A stretch of DNA of 64,000 nt from Datnioides undecimradiatus (Eukaryota; Chordata; Actinopteri; Lobotiformes; Datnioididae): NCBI GenBank assembly GCA_008933995.1, contig WARS01000036.1, forward strand, positions 5,928,419-5,992,418, in the 5' to 3' direction. This document shows positions 11,194 through 22,169 of the stretch, piece by piece. Position numbers and translations under genes: made by a program. The stretch's first letter is position 1. Each line of letters opens with the position of its first letter. Below the pieces are notes generated by a model. It made no database searches. It had not been told where the DNA came from and was given only the letters and a program-made list of their open reading frames with translations.

Positions 11194-14100
11194 GTAAGTT
11201 TGTCATTAAAACGCAGTTTGACCTTACACTTAGTGATGGCATTAATTATAATGACAGAGTTTGCTTTATTTTCCTGTTTGACGTGAGGTGGTTTTCTGAC
11301 ATGTTTTTGCGGTTTTAACGTTACCAGCTCTTGTTTTCACGTATCTCCAATGACCAGTAACCTTGTTAACAGTCTTATCCAGTGGTGAGTTCTTGCTTGA
11401 TATGTGTGTCCCTGTTTATGGATTTGAATATCTCACAGTAACGTCAGTCTATCCATTCATATCCCAGCCAAGTGACAACAATCATAGGTCGCAACTTCTG
11501 ATGGTTCAACTTTAATAGCTCTGTCAAACGTTAGACGAATGGCTGTCATAACCACTAATGATGCAATAAAGTTGAATTAACGTTAGTTATTAAAAATAAG
11601 TGTATTGTTGGTTGCGGTGCTGTAAGTGGCTCGCTGTAATATCGAGGTTTTTGGTTCATCGTAGTTTGATCTGGAGTTGCAGTCATTGCTTTTTGTGTCT
11701 TTTTGCCTTTTTTGCCCTCGCTCCACTTTCTATGTGCCCTGGACCCTGATTAAATTCAAGTACATTGAAGGGGGGGGGGCCCTCTGCGTGGTCTAATCGC
11801 TTTAGTAAAGAGTGACAAAACGGACCTGGTCATTAATTAGAAGAGAGGTTGTATGTGAGATATTTTATGCTGCTTTATGCTTTTATAATGAACACGACTA
11901 CTTGACTAATAAAGCATAAGAGAGGAAAAGAGAGGCTCCATATAATTGTGCGTCTAAACCCGCCCCTTCTACTTCCTTCTAAGTAGAGATCGGTTTAATG
12001 TGTTACATAATGTGAGGCCTTCCTATCTCTTACAGTGTTGCATTTATTTAAACAAATAGATGTCCACATTGTCAGGTATCATGTTTAAATTTGTTTAAAA
12101 AAAATGTAATACAGCACAGTGTTGAGAAAGTGAGACAAAACCCTGTCAATTTTCCATGCAGTGCCTTTCCCCCCTTTGGTCTGTCACATATGACAGTGTG
12201 CCTACCAATAGCATTTTTCCAGGATTTTTATTATCTCATACATATTCTGCAGCATGAGTATGCACGAACTGAGTGGAAATGTAACTAAATACCATTGTCT
12301 TGAGAATAGTTTTGTTCACTGAAATTGCAGATTCCACCCGGAGTATAATAAATGTGGTAGAAGTGGGACAGCATTTTTACAATGAAACCGCCCACCTCAC
12401 AGTAAGATTTTGCCTATTTTTGAGGGCATTTATTCAGTAAGAAATTAGCTAACAAGATAGAAGGGGAAATACTTTTCACAGCCACATAGCAGAGCAAAGA
12501 GGAGGAGGAAGAGGAGGAAACTGCTGTACCATAATATCTGATGTGTCTGACTGACAAGAAAACTTTAATTTGAGGGTTTGTGAAACACAACGAATAATAC
12601 TTTGACTTGAAAATGTGACAGGCATGTGATTACTCACTGTAGAAATACATACATGTATTGATATTGTACACCACGTGGTGTGTTTAAAACGGATAGCCAA
12701 CTTAAATTAATACACATTTCTATTTTATTGCTTCTGTAAGTTTTAAAAGGCTGCTTCTTGATTGAGTGATCTACAGTGTGAAAAAAAAAATATAGAGCTC
12801 TACACTAGGTTGGTATGTCTTTTGAAGTATTATTTTTCATATCCCTAGATGGAGTGCGTGTTAAAAAAAAAAAACACACATGGAAAATTTTTAAAGTTCA
12901 ATATATAGTCACCTTTACAGGAGGAATTCATAGCATTTTGATATAACTACTGTGATATATGATCAGAAATATAGTTGCGTGGTTATGTGCTAAAAGTTGA
13001 ATTTGCTGGGTCATCAGTCTGTCCTTGTGTGAATTGAATCAAATATCTCTGCAGTTTTAAAGAAAATTGGGCTAATATACTGAATTATTGGTTGTTGAAG
13101 TGTAGGTATAAAATAATCAGATTGAATATGTTATGATTAACAGTCTAAATTTGCTACATTAGTAAAAGGCTAAAATACACTTGTAGAGGATTGTACTTAA
13201 TGTTTCAGTCGGTGCAGCACTAGTGAGTCATTAAAACCCAATGTCAATATAGCTATATAGCTGATACTTTTGTCTCATTAAAAACTACAGATTTGAATTT
13301 GTAAGATGTAATCTCTAGAAATGTGGCTGTAGCACTTTGTCAAAAAGAAATGTTGTGATCAAGAATCTTAGTAATATATGAACTTGTACACTCTGGTTAC
13401 CTAGTTTTAAATTGTAGATCTAGTGTGCTCACAGAATGAAAGAGGTGTAAATGTTTTGCTGATGTTCTTCAGAAGAGGCAATACAGTGCTGTTGTCTAAT
13501 TATTAAATTAGTGCTTATGTATTTTAACAGTATTTATTCCTGTTGTGTCTATAGTAGATGTCCTTAAAATGCTACAGGTTAATGTCTCCCCTCCGTTCTC
13601 TGGTATTTGCCTTTTCACTCTCTTTGTAGAGCACCGTTGTGCTGTTTCAGACTGTTAGCATGACATTCTGTGACTCATCATTCTGTCTTCTCAGACCCCT
13701 CCGGCAAAATGGGCTCCCACCCCCATTTCCTGGTGAAACTGTGCCTCTCTTCTCGTACTTGCTCACATGTGTTGTAGCCAGGCTGCAGAGAACCCCCACC
13801 CTTCTCTTCCTTATTTCTGCACCACTCAGCACAAACTTTATAGTATTCAAATTTGCAGTGATGAGAACAGGTTTTCACAGGTCTTGTTGGGTATTTTCCA
13901 GAAGCAGGCCTTGGTCTCAGTTCTTTACCTCAGCAGCATTAAATGGAAGCTGTCAAATTATTTTATGTGCATCAGTCATTTTTCTTGCAGACATAATTTA
14001 AGTACTGGAGTGGGGTTTTTTTAGTTTTTTTGTTTGGTGTTTTTTTTTTTTTGTTTAGTGGTCAATCTGGGTAAACCTTAAGTTTAGATGTAATCTTTGG

Positions 14101-17100
14101 TGAAAATCAGTCTGTGTATTTTGCATGATGTATTTATCCATGAAGTTCAGGCTGATAACACTGGCAGCACACGAGGGTGCCAAGTCCTTGCATGCTTCTT
14201 ACAAGCATATGTTTTGCATTGGCTTTGATTTTTGCATACAGTAGGTGTTTCATCACTGTAGTGCGTAGGGCTTTGCACCTGTCTCACCAAAGAGTGGAAA
14301 TGTTTAAAAGCAGAGATTATGGAAGTGGCATTAACATTTTTAATAATTTTCACCTGTGTGCTTAATTGGTGTTATGACTTGTGTGTACCTACACTCTGGT
14401 AGGTTGAAGAACTTACTGAACTTATGTGGTGTGGTGACAATTTGTGTATTAAGGGGGCAAATTAGAAACTTTAAAAGTGTACATAATTTTTTTTAAGGTT
14501 GCTGTTGTTTAAATATAATGTTTAGAGCTTCTGCAGCTGCATTCAAAAAAGTTGCAGGCTCACTGTTACTGTCATTTTGTGTAGTGACAGAAGTGGTTTC
14601 AGACTTGGATAGCATGTTTTGAAAGAATACGTCAGCTGTTACAGTGCTGGTAAATTCTCTGCTTGATAATTAAATTTTAGGTAGTAATATGATAACCTGC
14701 AACAGCACCGGCAGTAAGATCTGACATAGCAAGAGAATGCCTTCTCTGACTACACACACATGGTGTTTTCATTTCTGCTGCAGCAGCCTTTTTTTCACCT
14801 GAGGGTGCTAGATTAGCTCACAGTATTAACTTGTAAGCAGATGGTTTGGAAAGATTTAGATTAACCAAAAATGTTGGTGGCTAGTTTGTTTATGTCTTTG
14901 TTAGTTGCCCTAATTTGGTAAGCAGGTAACACCTCTTTCATTATGCTCAGCCAGGCAGTGTGCTTCAGTTCAGGGAGACTAGATTTTCAGACAGTGTGAC
15001 TAACAGTGCATTGTCTGGTCAAGTTTAAACATTTGCTTCGACATCTGATTTGATGTATTTTCAGCAGTAATATTAGCATGCATAATTTTCGATTTATTAA
15101 TGTATTTATTGTTATAGTTTGATCTGCTGGAGTGTATATTGAATTGCCGTAGCAGTTGTAAATACTAGGTCAGTAAAACCTTGCAACAAATATGGTGAAA
15201 TCATCAGAAATTACTGGTGCCAGCATTTACATATAATAAGTTAATTTAAGTTGGAGCCTTAACATACACAAAAGCCATAATACATACATACACATACGGA
15301 AGACCTTTTATTTATTTATTTTAAATTATGTTGCAGCATATAAACTCATGAAAAGTTAACAACATGAAAAGACTCAATGTTTTCAGCAGAGAAAATTTGG
15401 TTGTGGTATGTGTGAGTGAACCAGCGTAATGCCCATCTGAATTCAACCTAGGCATTTGAGTTGGAGTATGTACAGAAAAACCAAGTATAGTCTCTGTGTG
15501 TGTAATTGGTGCATGAGTTGTATGGGTGTGCCATTCAACTCTCACACTTTGCTTCCTCTTCTGCCCCTCTTGCTTATGTGTGCATGTACATACAACATAC
15601 ACACATACTAGGATCCTAGTATGTGTGTATGGTGTTTCTGCAAGTAGTGATTCACTGTAATTTAAAAAAAAAAAGGTTGTGGTAGTAGTATCAAGGGTTG
15701 TTATAGTCACCAGAACTTCATTTGTTTGAGTGGTTGTTTGCATGTCTTTTTAAAAAACGTTTCATGCTATTGGTCAAGTGAAAATCAAGTCCTCAGGTCG
15801 TACTTTTGAAATTGCATCACAGTGTACTGCTTTGTCTGCATCCTGTTTATTGCTGCTCTGGCTTTCGTGGCAGTAGGAGGAAGCTTGAGATAGTTCAAAT
15901 GAAGTAGTAAATAACTGGAGAGATCAGAAACAAATTTGTTAAGGAATGCGTAATCCAGAGTTGAAATTCATTGTTTATACGGTAGTGGCGGGTACAGCAA
16001 TCATGTGTTCAGATTAAATATTTCACCAGACACATTGTGGACACATTGATGTGTTTAGATGACAGGCACTGCTATTACATATAGGTGAAGAATATAATGT
16101 GGTCCACGTCTTCATCAGAATTAGATAAAATGTCTTAACTATTAGTAAACCTTTTGAAGACATGCTATTCCCTGTTCTCAAAATTCTTATTAAAAATACT
16201 ACATTGAATGATGTTGAACATTACATATTAGACTATTCTTGTGCCTGGTATTAGACAGTAGTTGCAATATATTCTTCCTATATTTATATACATCAAAACT
16301 TAAATTTGAATTTAGTATTTCACAGTTTTTAATCATTAGTATTGGTATGACTGTACCAGAAGTGTAATGAGTCCATCTGTTACATTCACACCTGAGTGAA
16401 TGCAGGGGATGGTGTATACCTGTGGAGTCCAAAAATGACTCAGAGGTCACTTTTGTATATCTGCTAGTGTTGTTCTTTGAAATGGTTTTATTCACTTGTT
16501 TATCGCAGGTTTGTGTTTCCACATGTTTCTGGAGTTTTTTTTTTATTCATTTGACAAGACATGGCTGTAGCTTCCAGGGAATCCCAGGCTCTCTGCCCCC
16601 GCTATGCTGGACACGTTTTGCTAGGTAGGCAAATGTAACAGGTCTTTCTAGAATTAACACATACCATTACAGCCCTGGTGTTTGTATAGACAGAGCATGA
16701 CTTTATAGGTAGCATCCCTGGTCTGCAATGAACAATAAAACGATTCACCACCTCCTGGCTTGCTCTTGTCTTTCGCACTCTCTCAAAATATTTTTAGTAA
16801 AAGGTGATTAATTTTTTTCCGTTATTGATACGTCATCACAGTTTGTTGTTTTGGTATAATGGAAGAATATGGATGGGTTTTGTAGTTGGTTTTACTGCTG
16901 TAGTGATCTCTTGCTGAGTGCCTGCTGCCCCAGTAAGTGATGAAACATTTTTATCACACTTTATAAAGTTGTGGCACAGTGAACATAGTGTATTTGTTCT
17001 TGCCAAACACAGAACAACAATGATTTGTCTGGCCTATCACCTGGTATTTATCTGGCTTAAATGTTTCAACTGATGGCTTTGTAACTGTGTTTGGATATAT

Positions 17101-20100
17101 GTTGCTTGCATGCCAAATTTAGAAGAAATGAAATGATGTGCTTAGTCTTACATTAGCATGACAATATTCTGTATTTGCTGGCTAATTATAGTCTGAAACC
17201 AGTATTAATCAGTAATGTTTTTAGGTTGTAGCTGCTTTAAAACTAGGCAGTTGTGTCTGCAGATATTTAACTTGGAGGAGTTTCCTTCCATGTTCCAGTG
17301 TCTAAAGATAGAAAGCTTTATGAACACAATGTGAAACTCGAATTTGCATAGAGCTTTTCTTGTGGATAAATGTGATCGCCATTCAGCTTCTTTTCCACAG
17401 CTTACGATGTCATTGTAGATCTCCCTTTTAGTTTGTGCTCATACAGGCAGAAGCCAGTGCAGCAGAGACCAGAAGAGGCCAGCCCAGACCACTTCTGGGG
17501 AGGTGATGAGTTGTCATGTCCACGTCCCTGTACCCGAAGGGGTGTAGGAGGTTACTTGACCTTCGACCTTGGGGTCAGGTGACTCTTTGAGGCCATTGTA
17601 TGAGGAGCAAATGTCATAGGAATGGGTTAAAAAGGCTGAGCAGTGAAGGTGACATGTCTGGGCATGCTTCCTTAAAGGAGAGGGAGAAAAATGGGGAGAG
17701 GTTAGTCACTGATGTGAACAACTCCACCTGGACTTGTAAAGAAATTATCAGCTTAAAAGGAAAATTCATAGCTTACCTGATTTTTTTTTTCCTCCCTTTG
17801 TGCATTTTTGTGAAGTAATTTACAAGGACAGACAGGTTAAAATAGTCTAATGACTTACACTTAATTTAAATTCATATAGTACTGTCACTACCGCTGCGTA
17901 AATGTGCTAAAAATGACCTGAACTCATGACAAAGAAGATAAGGAAATGATATGTAAAACTTTCCACATGTGAATCCAAGTTGGTATATCTTGTGTGTTTC
18001 CCAGCTTTTCTTACTTTGCATTGTAGATGCACAGCATGTTCCATATGTAAAGTGTCAGAATATAAGGGCATCAGCTGTTTTTAAACTGGAAAATCCATCA
18101 ACCATCTTAGTTATATTCTGTAATTTTAGCTATAATTTTAGTGTTGATTAGTCAGTTGACCCCCTTCTATTTTTAATTAATTTATTAATAAATACAAATG
18201 TCTGTAGCAGAGACAGACACTAGCAGAGACAGACTTTCCACATGCAACTTTCTAGAGACCATTTGTCTTCAATTTTTTAATTTTATCTGAACATCTAAAA
18301 CGGGTTATTCAGCTTACAATAACAGAAAAACTAGAGGAACCAAATCCAGTAAATTTGTGGTATTTTATGTAACAAACTTAATTTTTAATTTTTATTTATA
18401 CTTGCTCACATAATTTATTAGGTACTGCCTCGATTAGTTGTATGTACACCCTCCTTTTTGGCATTGGATATGGACTCTATTTGTCTAGGACTAATACAAG
18501 GAGATTTGGTCATGCCCCACAGATCTGATAATTACACACCCCTGATGTCAAGTTGTAAGTTAACCACTGTTATACCTAGTGTGTAACATATCAAATGTCT
18601 TAAGTTCATTTAGGTGACTTTTTTCACTATGTGTAATGTTTTAATCTTTACATTAAATGTTCCCAGAAAGGTGTAATGCACTAGTTCGACAGATACCAAA
18701 TAACATTCATTTAAAAAACTACCATTGAGGTGGTGCTATAGATTTTGCAAAGGCTGTGTAAATATGAGACTTTGGAATTCATTGTAAATTTACTACTAAA
18801 TATACTCTGAGTTTTCTGGAAGTACTGCTTCCTTTTCACACTGAGTTAGCATGTGACATTGCTGATGCTATGGTTGTAAGAGACTTTTTTTATGGTTTGG
18901 CAGAAAATATAATCATACATGCTTTAAAGGGGCCATGCCCCTACACAACATTTTAAGAAGAAAAAAAAAAAGCACTGCTCTGTCGTCCTTGCTGTCTTCT
19001 CAGCCTCCTACCATTGTCAGGTGTGTCTGACTGTGGACAATTTTGCATACCTAACATATTTCAGCTGTACACATTAATGTCTGTCACAGAGAATAACATT
19101 ATGCTTTAAGACAGAAGGATGAGTCAAAACCTCGACTGAAAGTGTTAACAATACAACAGCCAACGTGTATCTGACAATTTCTGAAAAGCAAATGTGTGTT
19201 TTAAGAGTTACTTGTCCATATTGTTAATTAAGAAATTGATTATTATCAATGACTAAGCGTTTGCCAGGCAGTAGTCAGTATCACTGAGGCTTATAAAAGA
19301 TGAAGCATTCGCAATGATGCATGTTGGTAATGATGGCAGTGGAAGTGAAGTTGATGGAAATTTTTATTTCAGCCATTGCACTGTTTATGTAACAGACTAC
19401 CATTTTTTTTTCTGAAGCATACCACAGGGTTTTAGATTGACTTCTGATCTTTCAGTCTGCTGATGCTGTAGATGTGCAGTTTATCACAGTGAATAAAGGC
19501 ACAAAGTGTGTCAAATGTCTTGGTTAGCTAAGTTATTGTAGCATGCAATTTAGAGAAGGGGCCATATTTAAGACTGGCTTTTGGTGTTTGTGCATCTCTG
19601 ACCTCCAAAGTTTATTTATTACAAAATACAAATTTTTAAGTGAAGGAACCAACTAAATTCAGATCTCTTTGCCTTCTGCATTTAATTGTCTGACTGTGTA
19701 ACTTATAAAAGCAACATCTTAAGGGGTCGTGTGTGGAAGAGCATAAGGGAGAACACATCTTCTCAGTATCTCTTTGGATGGGAAGTATATCAAAGATGTT
19801 ATTAGGTTCAGACTAACAGGTCCATTTCAGACCAAGGTCATAATTACAGGTCCATTGAGACCTCTAGTGGCAACACATCTGGTGGACTTGATCTCTTACA
19901 GGGTTACTATTGAGATAAAGTTTTTTGTAAGACCCTTGCCTACAAATTAGGTTTTGTTCAGGCTGATGATATGTTATTGATTATAACCAGAATATCTAAA
20001 CGTATCTATAGAAAAAGTTCTTTTAAGATCTGTGCGCTAACCCTGGCTTTGAACTGCTGTCCTCCACATGTGAGGTCAGCTATTGAGTAATTCTGATGCT

Positions 20101-20859
20101 AGTAGGGTGTGATTTGCTAACTAACACTTTGACAGAAAATATTTATTTTCTCTTCTACAAATTTGGTATTTGTGGCGTTTCCAAAAACTGACTCTTTTGA
20201 TTAATTAAATCATTAAAGTGTATTTTAAAAACAGATGCTTGCTTTGCCTTCATCAAACTGTTTTTAGAAGTCAGCCTCTTCATATTTTTCAATGTTAAGT
20301 CCAGCGGTTTCTTTTGGGCCCACAGTAAGCTGAGCACAATGGAGCAGAAATGATCTTTTTAACTAAAGGGCGCTTAACTGAATAAGATACTAAACAGAGA
20401 CAAAAATGCTCATTTTACACTCAGGTGTTTGTGGAGCACCTGTCAATAGCACTTGTGTCACTGGGTGTAAAAACACCATATTATTTGGAGTGATGAGATA
20501 ACACTTAAGAAAATTCTGAGACACATGGAGTAATATTTTTCTCTTTGTCAACACCGCCCTTCTGTTTTAAACCTGCTACGTGAATTGTTTACCACATTGG
20601 TAATGTAAAATGGTTTGGGACATTAGCCACGCTACTAAATTAAGTCAACAATGTCAAATTAGCAAGTACAGTTTTTCCTCATCATGGCTTTTAAGTTGTG
20701 CAGCTTATGTTACTAACAAAAGCTTATTTTAAACATACACTACTACTGAAAAACAGTCACTTCTTATCTGACTGTATTAGAATGAATGTATTCTGCAAAA
20801 ATGATTGGACTAAAGATGTGAAATTACTGAGTACATTGTATGGCCAATGTGTGAACAAC
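11194..20859 (+). other. Presumed intron(s) of the miRNA host transcript
   Basis: Nearly 10 kb of AT-rich DNA with no coding frame of note. A palindrome lies at 15596-15631. A possible host exon begins after an acceptor-like TGCTCATACAG at about 17446, is GC-richer, and runs to about 17590; it contains a TGACCT/GGGTCA pair (17557-17577). Otherwise nothing was recognised. Confidence 0.4.
15596..15631. repeat. 36-bp perfect palindrome
   Basis: The two 18-bp halves are exact reverse complements with no spacer; the centre is CTAGGATCCTAG and the arms are CATACACACATA / TATGTGTGTATG. It can form a cruciform or, in RNA, a hairpin with a tiny loop. No gene context explains it. Confidence 0.9.
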
Positions 20860-21342
20860 TCCCAGGGCTACTCAGTTCTAATTAGGAGGAATCCTAATGT
20901 ACAGTGAAAATATAGGCAACTGTGATTTCAGTGTCGCAGCAACAGTTTGGGTGAGGCCCCTTTCATGTTTCAACATGATTTTGCTATCTGTAAGATAAAT
21001 CGTATAGAAATGTTTTATCTGAGTTTGGTGTGAAAGATCTTCACTGGACATAGATCTGACCTCAGCCCAGTCCAACAGCTTTGGGATTAATTTGATGCTG
21101 ACATTGCATCGAGTGATCAGGTGATAACCAACATAAGTGCCTGACCTAACATTGTGGCTAAATTGGTACTAAAATGGCAAACCTCTGCCACCAGGGTTCA
21201 GATCTTGTGCAGAGATTTCCCAGAAAAGTGGAAGCTGTTACAGCATTTTAGTGATTCTGCTTAGTTTTTAAAGGAATAGCCCAAAACCCATATATGAGTG
21301 TAACATTCAGGTGTCCACATACTCTGAGCCATATAATGCACT
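20860..21342 (+). mobile_element. Truncated Tc1/mariner transposon relic (3' part)
   Basis: Reading + strand, the sequence follows the C-terminal part of a Tc1-type transposase gene: landmarks are CAACAGTTTGGGTGAGGCCC (about 20939), TTTCAACATGATTTTGC (about 20967), CCTCAGCCCAGTCCAACA (21060 onward, degenerate for the D-L-N-P-I-Q motif) and CCCAGAAAAGTGGAAGCTGT (about 21219). It ends with a terminal-repeat-like GTGTCCACATACTCTGAGCC (21311-21330). The frame is broken by stops and indels and the 5' half is missing, so it is inactive. It ends about 280 bp before mature miR-15a. Confidence 0.75.
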
Positions 21343-21602
21343 TAGTTGTTGCCTAACTGCAGTGTTGACAGACTGAATTTATATATATATAACATTAAAC
21401 AAACTTTTTGTTATGTGTATGTTTCAGGTGGTGAACCTCCATGCCTTCAGGAGTGGACAGAAGATGCTGCTGATCATCTGAACACCTCTTGGGTAGATAA
21501 GTTAGGTAATGAGTCTGTATGTGAACTTATAGATTGGACTAGAACCCTGGAAGACGACAAATAACAAAGATAACATGACTCTGAAGCAGAAGGACCATAA
21601 CT

Positions 21603-21697
21603 GCAGCTCTGGCGATGCTGTAGCAGCACGGAATGGTTTGTGGGTTATACTGAGATGCAGGCCATACTGTGCTGCCGCAGTACAGCCTGAATATACA
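21603..21697 (+). ncRNA. mir15a: microRNA precursor mir-15a
   Basis: The 5' arm carries the mature sequence at 21621-21642, starting TAGCAGCACGG, with the miR-15/16 seed AGCAGCA at positions 2-8. The 3' arm (21658-21679) is CAGGCCATACTGTGCTGCC plus CGCA and pairs with it to form the hairpin; the loop is about 15 nt. Against human miR-15a (remembered) the seed and 3' half are the same, and positions 10-11 are GG instead of AU. miR-15a represses cell-cycle and survival mRNAs such as cyclins and BCL2 in mammals. mir-16 lies 0.25 kb downstream on the same strand, so both should be processed from one primary transcript. The neighbouring trim13, spryd7 and kpna3 confirm the locus as that of mammalian MIR15A/MIR16-1. 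Confidence 0.96.
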
Positions 21698-21866
21698 ACC
21701 TGACTGTCACCTTGCAGCAACTTGTTGCCCTTTGTCAGTTGAAGCTGATTGAAGCTGACTTGTTTTACTGTCACTCTTGCATCTAATTTTCAGCGTCTGA
21801 AGTAATGCCACATAGACAGTTGTTTTCTGGTGATTAAAACGGTTGGATTTGCCTTTCTCATTTGCT

Positions 21867-21957
21867 GGTCGCCTTACTGTAGCAGCACGTAAATATTGGA
21901 GTTAAGACTCTAGCTGAAGCCTCCAGTATTGATCGTGCTGCTGAAGCAAAGCTGACC
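21867..21957 (+). ncRNA. mir16: microRNA precursor mir-16
   Basis: The mature 5' arm at 21880-21901 begins TAGCAGCACGTAAATATTGG, the invariant vertebrate miR-16. The 3' arm (21923-21944) is CCAGTATTGATCGTGCTGCT plus GA and folds back on it; the lower stem is closed by GGTC (21867-21870) with GACC (21954-21957). It shares the AGCAGCA seed with mir-15a and forms the conserved two-miRNA cluster. A donor-like GTGAGT follows at 22026 and an AATAAA at 22156, consistent with a host transcript that continues shortly beyond the hairpins. The stem-flanking sequence resembles human mir-16-1, as expected for the 13q14-type locus. Confidence 0.97.
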
Positions 21958-22155
21958 ACTCACAACTGGCACAAACCAACCGCAGAGTGTTGGCCACTCT
22001 GACCTTCCTGGCAGTGCCAGACAATGGTGAGTGCTTGAGAGATGCTGACAGGTACATTGCTTACACTGATTTTGAGTTAACCTCCAACACTACCATGTTA
22101 AAATTTGCCTATACAATGTTTTTACATGTCACTGTTGTGTCTGCGCACTTTAAGA

Positions 22156-22161
22156 AATAAA
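22156..22161 (+). terminator. Candidate polyadenylation signal of the miRNA host
   Basis: AATAAA followed within 40 nt by a GT-rich stretch (TTTTGTCTGCAATGTGTTTT). It lies 200 nt downstream of mir-16 and may end the host RNA; no transcript evidence is available. Confidence 0.35.
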
Positions 22162-22169
22162 ACTTTAAA

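Noticed and set aside
15321..15743. 140-codon minus-strand frame rich in Thr and His
   Set aside because: Low complexity from CA/TG-rich DNA around the palindrome; no domain or splice context.
18395..18570. TTTATTAGGTAC word resembling the end of another Tc1-type element
   Set aside because: Only a short word matches; the following sequence does not track the element, so it is not called.
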